Shown one piece after another: positions 6,609 to 9,399 of a stretch of DNA of 9,399 nucleotides. The translations under genes were made by a program, and so were the position numbers. Each line of letters begins with the position of its first letter. Positions within the stretch are counted from its first letter, which is position 1. The DNA comes from PWPR01 sp046542315 (GTDB taxonomy: Bacteria > Bacillota > UBA994 > PWPR01), in contig JBKHBO010000063.1 in NCBI GenBank assembly GCA_046542315.1, forward strand, positions 1 to 9,399, given 5' to 3'. The notes under the pieces were generated by a model. That model did no database searches. It was given only the letters and a program-made list of their open reading frames with translations, and had not been told where the DNA came from.

Positions 6609-7721
6609 TTAGTTTAATAAACTCCTAAATATTTTAACACCATAATCAATAGCTTTTTCATCTGGTAGAAATTCTGGATGATGAAGCCCTATACCCTCTT
6701 TCCCTTGAGAAGCTCCCAACCAAAACATAACTCCAGGAACTCTTTCTAAAAAGAATCCAAAATCTTCACTTGCCATAGTATGTTCACACTCTACTGTTTT
6801 TAATCCTTCAATTTTACTAGTTTTCTCATAAAACTTCTTAAGTTTCTCATCATCATTAACAACCGCGGAATAACTTGCTCCAAAATCTAATTCAAAATCT
6901 GCCTCAAAAGATTTTGCAACTCCTTCAACAATATTAGTTATTCTTTTCTTAATGATCGGCATATCTTTTGTATCTTTAACTCTTATTGTACCTTCTAACC
7001 GAGCATGGTCTGTTACTATATTTAATCTTGTCCCAGCATTAAATTTTCCCACTGTCACAACTGCGCAATTTGATGGATTAATATTTCTACTAATAATGGT
7101 ATGCAACTGATTTACTAAATTCATACCCGCAACTATCATATCGTTTCCTTCATGTGGCAAAGCTCCGTGAGAAGATTTTCCGTAAAGATCAACAAACAGT
7201 TCGCTATTGCTAACAAAAAGAGTTCCAGATTTTGTAGCTATAGTTCCTACTGGATATTCAGGGCTAACGTGTAAGGCATATATTTCATCTGGCATATACT
7301 TATCAAGTATTCCTGCTTTTATCATAGGCATTGCTCCACCAGGGCCTTCTTCCGCTGGCTGAAAAATTAACAAAACATCTTCTTCACAAGGATTATTTTC
7401 TAATTCTTCAGCTAATCCCAGTAAGGTTGCCATGTGGATATCGTGACCACAAGCATGCATATATCCCTTATGTTTTGAAGAATATGATACATTAGTTTTT
7501 TCGTCCATTGGTAATGCATCAATGTCTGCTCTAAAAGCTATACATTTATTACCTACTGTTCCTTTTTTAAAAGCCACTAACCCTGTTTGGAGAGGCTGAT
7601 CTATCTCAAAGCTATCTAACTTTGTCAAAACTTCTAGTAGATAAGCTGTGGTTTTAATTTCTTTATGTCCTATTTCAGGAATTTGGTGTAGTTCTTGACG
7701 GTATTTAATTAAATTATTCAT
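6609..7721 (-). CDS. ykuR: N-acetyl-diaminopimelate deacetylase (M20 family)
   Basis: Metal-dependent amidohydrolase of the M20D family, best called N-acetyl-LL-diaminopimelate deacetylase (YkuR/DapEL in Bacillus). It removes acetate from N-acetyl-LL-diaminopimelate in the cytosol, yielding LL-diaminopimelate for lysine and peptidoglycan. It has 370 residues, the usual length. Motifs are RQELHQIPEIGHKE (8-21), FRADIDALPMDE (63-74), HACGHDIHMA (89-98) with ligands Cys91 and His93, FQPAEEGPGGA (120-130) with the Glu124-Glu125 pair, His151, GKSSHGALPHEG (181-192), ASEDFGFF (317-324) and HHPEF (347-351). Family members also cleave hippurate or indole-acetyl amino acids; the dapH gene 8 bp upstream makes the diaminopimelate role the best reading. 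The ATG at 7721 has AAGGAG at 7738-7733, within the end of dapH, 11 bases away. Confidence 0.92.
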   Translation of the reverse strand: MNNLIKYRQELHQIPEIGHKEIKTTAYLLEVLTKLDSFEIDQPLQTGLVAFKKGTVGNKCIAFRADIDALPMDEKTNVSYSSKHKGYMHACGHDIHMATLLGLAEELENNPCEEDVLLIFQPAEEGPGGAMPMIKAGILDKYMPDEIYALHVSPEYPVGTIATKSGTLFVSNSELFVDLYGKSSHGALPHEGNDMIVAGMNLVNQLHTIISRNINPSNCAVVTVGKFNAGTRLNIVTDHARLEGTIRVKDTKDMPIIKKRITNIVEGVAKSFEADFELDFGASYSAVVNDDEKLKKFYEKTSKIEGLKTVECEHTMASEDFGFFLERVPGVMFWLGASQGKEGIGLHHPEFLPDEKAIDYGVKIFRSLLN

Positions 7722-7729
7722 TTATTATA

Positions 7730-8437
7730 TTACTCCTTATTTAACTGCCTTAAGCTTTCAACTAATTGTGTTTTTAAAGCAGTCTTCTCATCTTTCATCT
7801 TGATAACTCTTGCTGGTGTACCTGCAACTACTGCATTTTCTGGTACATTTTCTGTTACAATTGCACCTGCAGCAACTACAGCTCCTTTTCCAACTCTTAC
7901 ACCTTCTAGCACAACTGCATTAGCACCAACTACAACATCATCTTCAATAACAACTGGGTCAGCACTTGGCGGTTCTATTACACCAGCGATTACCGCTCCT
8001 GCTCCTATATGACAATTGTCTCCTATTGCACCTCTTCCACCGATTACTACATTCATGTCAATCATTGTCTTTTTGCCAATTCTTGCTCCGAGGTTTATTA
8101 CAGATCCCATCATAATTACAGCTCCATCGCCGATCTCAACCATATCTCTAATAATTACTCCTGGCTCAATTCTTGCATTTACATCTTTATAATCTAAAAG
8201 AGGTATCGCAGAGTTTCTTCGATCAATTTTTACCACAGAATCTTTTATTTCATCACTGTATTTTTCGCTTAATTTTTCCCATTGATTTAGCTCACAAAAT
8301 ATAGTCCCAAAAGACTCATTACCAAAAAACTTAACTCCTTCTAAATTGATTTTGGCTAAATCTCCTTTTATATATACCTCTACTGGTGTCTTTTTAGTAC
8401 TTTCACTTATAAATCTAATTAGTTCATATGAATCCAT
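7730..8437 (-). CDS. dapH: tetrahydrodipicolinate N-acetyltransferase
   Basis: DapH (DapD-like acetylase, YkuQ in Bacillus) transfers acetyl from acetyl-CoA to tetrahydrodipicolinate, the first committed step of the acetylase route to meso-diaminopimelate. The 235-residue product has the family's N-terminal helical domain (MDSYELIRFISESTKKTPVE) followed by a left-handed beta-helix of hexapeptide repeats from about 87 to 213. The repeat stretches include IGDGAVIMMGSVINLGARIG, GGRGAIGDNCHIGAGAVIAG, and the insert VIEPPSADPVVIEDDVVVGA that is typical of DapH; the fold ends in AGTPARVIK. The ATG at 8437 has GTGAGGT at 8450-8444. It starts 17 bp after the dehydrogenase stop and ends 8 bp before the deacetylase start, so the three form one operon. 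The N-terminal domain separates it from CysE, NodL or GlmU-type transferases. Confidence 0.95.
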   Translation of the reverse strand: MDSYELIRFISESTKKTPVEVYIKGDLAKINLEGVKFFGNESFGTIFCELNQWEKLSEKYSDEIKDSVVKIDRRNSAIPLLDYKDVNARIEPGVIIRDMVEIGDGAVIMMGSVINLGARIGKKTMIDMNVVIGGRGAIGDNCHIGAGAVIAGVIEPPSADPVVIEDDVVVGANAVVLEGVRVGKGAVVAAGAIVTENVPENAVVAGTPARVIKMKDEKTALKTQLVESLRQLNKE

Positions 8438-8454
8438 GATATTACCTCACTTTT

Positions 8455-9399
8455 TTAATTTATTGTATTTACAGCGTGCAAAGGTTTCTTCCCTTCAAAC
8501 ACTCTTAAGACATTTTCTACAGCTACCTCAGTCATCATTTCCCTTGTTTCTTTTGAGCTACTAGCAATATGTGGTGCTAAAACGACATTCTCTAAAGATA
8601 ACAAATCTGAATATACTTTAGGCTCATTCTCGAACACATCTAGCCCAGCTGCACCAATCTGTTCATTTATAAGTGCTTTAGCTAACGCTGCCTCATCAAC
8701 TACAGGACCTCTAGATGTATTAATAAGTATAGCACTATCTTTCATGATTTCTAATTCTTTCTCACCTATTAAATGGTGTGTGCTATCAACTAATGGGACA
8801 TGCAAGGATATAAAGTCACTAGTTTCTAATAATTCTTCAAATTCTACACTTCTTGCATACTCAAGACCTAAATCTCCTTTTGAGTCATAATAAACTACAT
8901 CCATATTGAATCCCTTGGCTCTATTTGCAAGTGCTTGCCCTATCCTACCCATACCTATAATTCCTAATTTTTTGTGATGGATATCTGTTCCCATAAATAG
9001 CTCTGGCAACCAACCTTTAAACTTTTTATCCCTAACAAACTTATCAGCAGAAACAATTTTTCTAGCGGCAGTCATCATTAGAGTAAAAGCAAAGTCAGCT
9101 GTTGTTTCTGTCAAAACACCTGGGGTATGCCCTACCCAAATATCTCTATCTGTACATGCTTTGACATCAATATTATTATATCCAACTGCATAATTACTTA
9201 CAATCTTTAAGTTTGGAGCTTGTGTTAACATCTTTTCATCAATCTTATTTGATAAAAGTGTAATTATAGCATCAGCACTTCCAATCCTCTGTTTTAGTTC
9301 TTCATCACTCATAATACTTTCCTTACTAGCATGAATGTATAAATTATATTTTTTACTTAGCTTATCTAATGCCTTCCCAGGCAATCTGCATGTTACTAT
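8455..9399 (-). CDS. D-2-hydroxyacid dehydrogenase, N-terminus cut by window edge
   Basis: NAD(P)-dependent D-isomer-specific 2-hydroxyacid dehydrogenase, closest in feel to the glyoxylate/hydroxypyruvate reductase group; it interconverts a 2-oxoacid and its D-2-hydroxyacid. Counting the first visible codon (ATA, 9399-9397) as 1, the motifs are NYAVGYNNIDV (69-79), GHTPGVLTETTADFAFTLM (90-108), the nucleotide-binding GMGRIG (149-154) and the catalytic triad Arg230 (NTSRGPVVD), Glu259 (VFENEP) and His277 (APHIASSS). The acidic residue in YYDS after strand 2 favours NADH. The frame stays open to the edge and reads IVTCRLPGKALDKL, which resembles the family's first strand; the true start thus lies just outside, and the TTG at 9384 is not it. 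It is the first visible gene of the dap operon. Substrate is not decidable from sequence. Confidence 0.9.
   Translation of the reverse strand: MVTCRLPGKALDKLSKKYNLYIHASKESIMSDEELKQRIGSADAIITLLSNKIDEKMLTQAPNLKIVSNYAVGYNNIDVKACTDRDIWVGHTPGVLTETTADFAFTLMMTAARKIVSADKFVRDKKFKGWLPELFMGTDIHHKKLGIIGMGRIGQALANRAKGFNMDVVYYDSKGDLGLEYARSVEFEELLETSDFISLHVPLVDSTHHLIGEKELEIMKDSAILINTSRGPVVDEAALAKALINEQIGAAGLDVFENEPKVYSDLLSLENVVLAPHIASSSKETREMMTEVAVENVLRVFEGKKPLHAVNTIN

Noticed and set aside
7860..8110. Apparent DNA repeats within dapH
   Set aside because: They reflect the protein's hexapeptide beta-helix repeats, not a mobile or regulatory repeat array.
7800..8197. Two plus-strand open frames antisense to dapH, one rich in Thr, Ala and Pro
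   Set aside because: The repetitive composition is the complement of the hexapeptide repeat codons of dapH, not a real low-complexity protein.
8346..8564. Plus-strand open frame spanning the dehydrogenase-dapH junction
   Set aside because: It is antisense to two strongly supported genes and has no supporting signal.

Overview
The window is AT-rich, with tight gene packing, strong AGGAGG-type ribosome binding sites and a TTG start codon. Its gene content is bacterial housekeeping: a two-subunit GlyQ/GlyS glycyl-tRNA synthetase, a RapZ-YvcK pair, and the N-acetyl branch of diaminopimelate/lysine synthesis. Together these suggest a low-GC Bacillota, most likely a clostridial-type lineage because the YvcK protein carries an N-terminal membrane segment. 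I cannot name a genus from the sequence alone.

Layout, left to right. Bases 1-136 are a leader with no gene and no recognisable T-box. Bases 137-3115 (+) hold the glyQ-glyS operon, with the glyS ATG directly after the glyQ stop. A 13-bp hairpin terminator at 3120-3159 separates it from the convergent minus-strand genes and overlaps the last codon of the first of these. Bases 3154-5304 (-) hold rapZ followed by a membrane-anchored yvcK, 6 bp apart, driven by an extended -10 promoter at 5335-5343. Bases 5417-6526 (-) hold a seven-helix membrane protein with a C-terminal GGDEF (diguanylate cyclase) domain; its real start is an internal ATG with a strong ribosome binding site. A perfect 13-bp hairpin at 6571-6604 separates it from an upstream operon (6609-9399, -). 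That operon contains a D-2-hydroxyacid dehydrogenase cut by the right window edge, dapH (tetrahydrodipicolinate N-acetyltransferase) and an N-acetyl-diaminopimelate deacetylase.

How the genes work together. DapH and the deacetylase are the first and third steps of the acetylase route from tetrahydrodipicolinate to LL-diaminopimelate; the aminotransferase for the middle step is not here. RapZ and YvcK are the conserved nucleotide-binding pair linked in Bacillota to envelope and carbon-metabolism control; the usual third member, WhiA, is absent. The GGDEF protein is the only accessory-looking gene and has no partner in the window.

I found no mobile element, CRISPR array, tRNA, rRNA or convincing unknown system. 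The points most worth a second look are the solitary SGDEF cyclase, the repeat-built alternative hairpins at 5359-5405, and the dehydrogenase joined to the dap genes.
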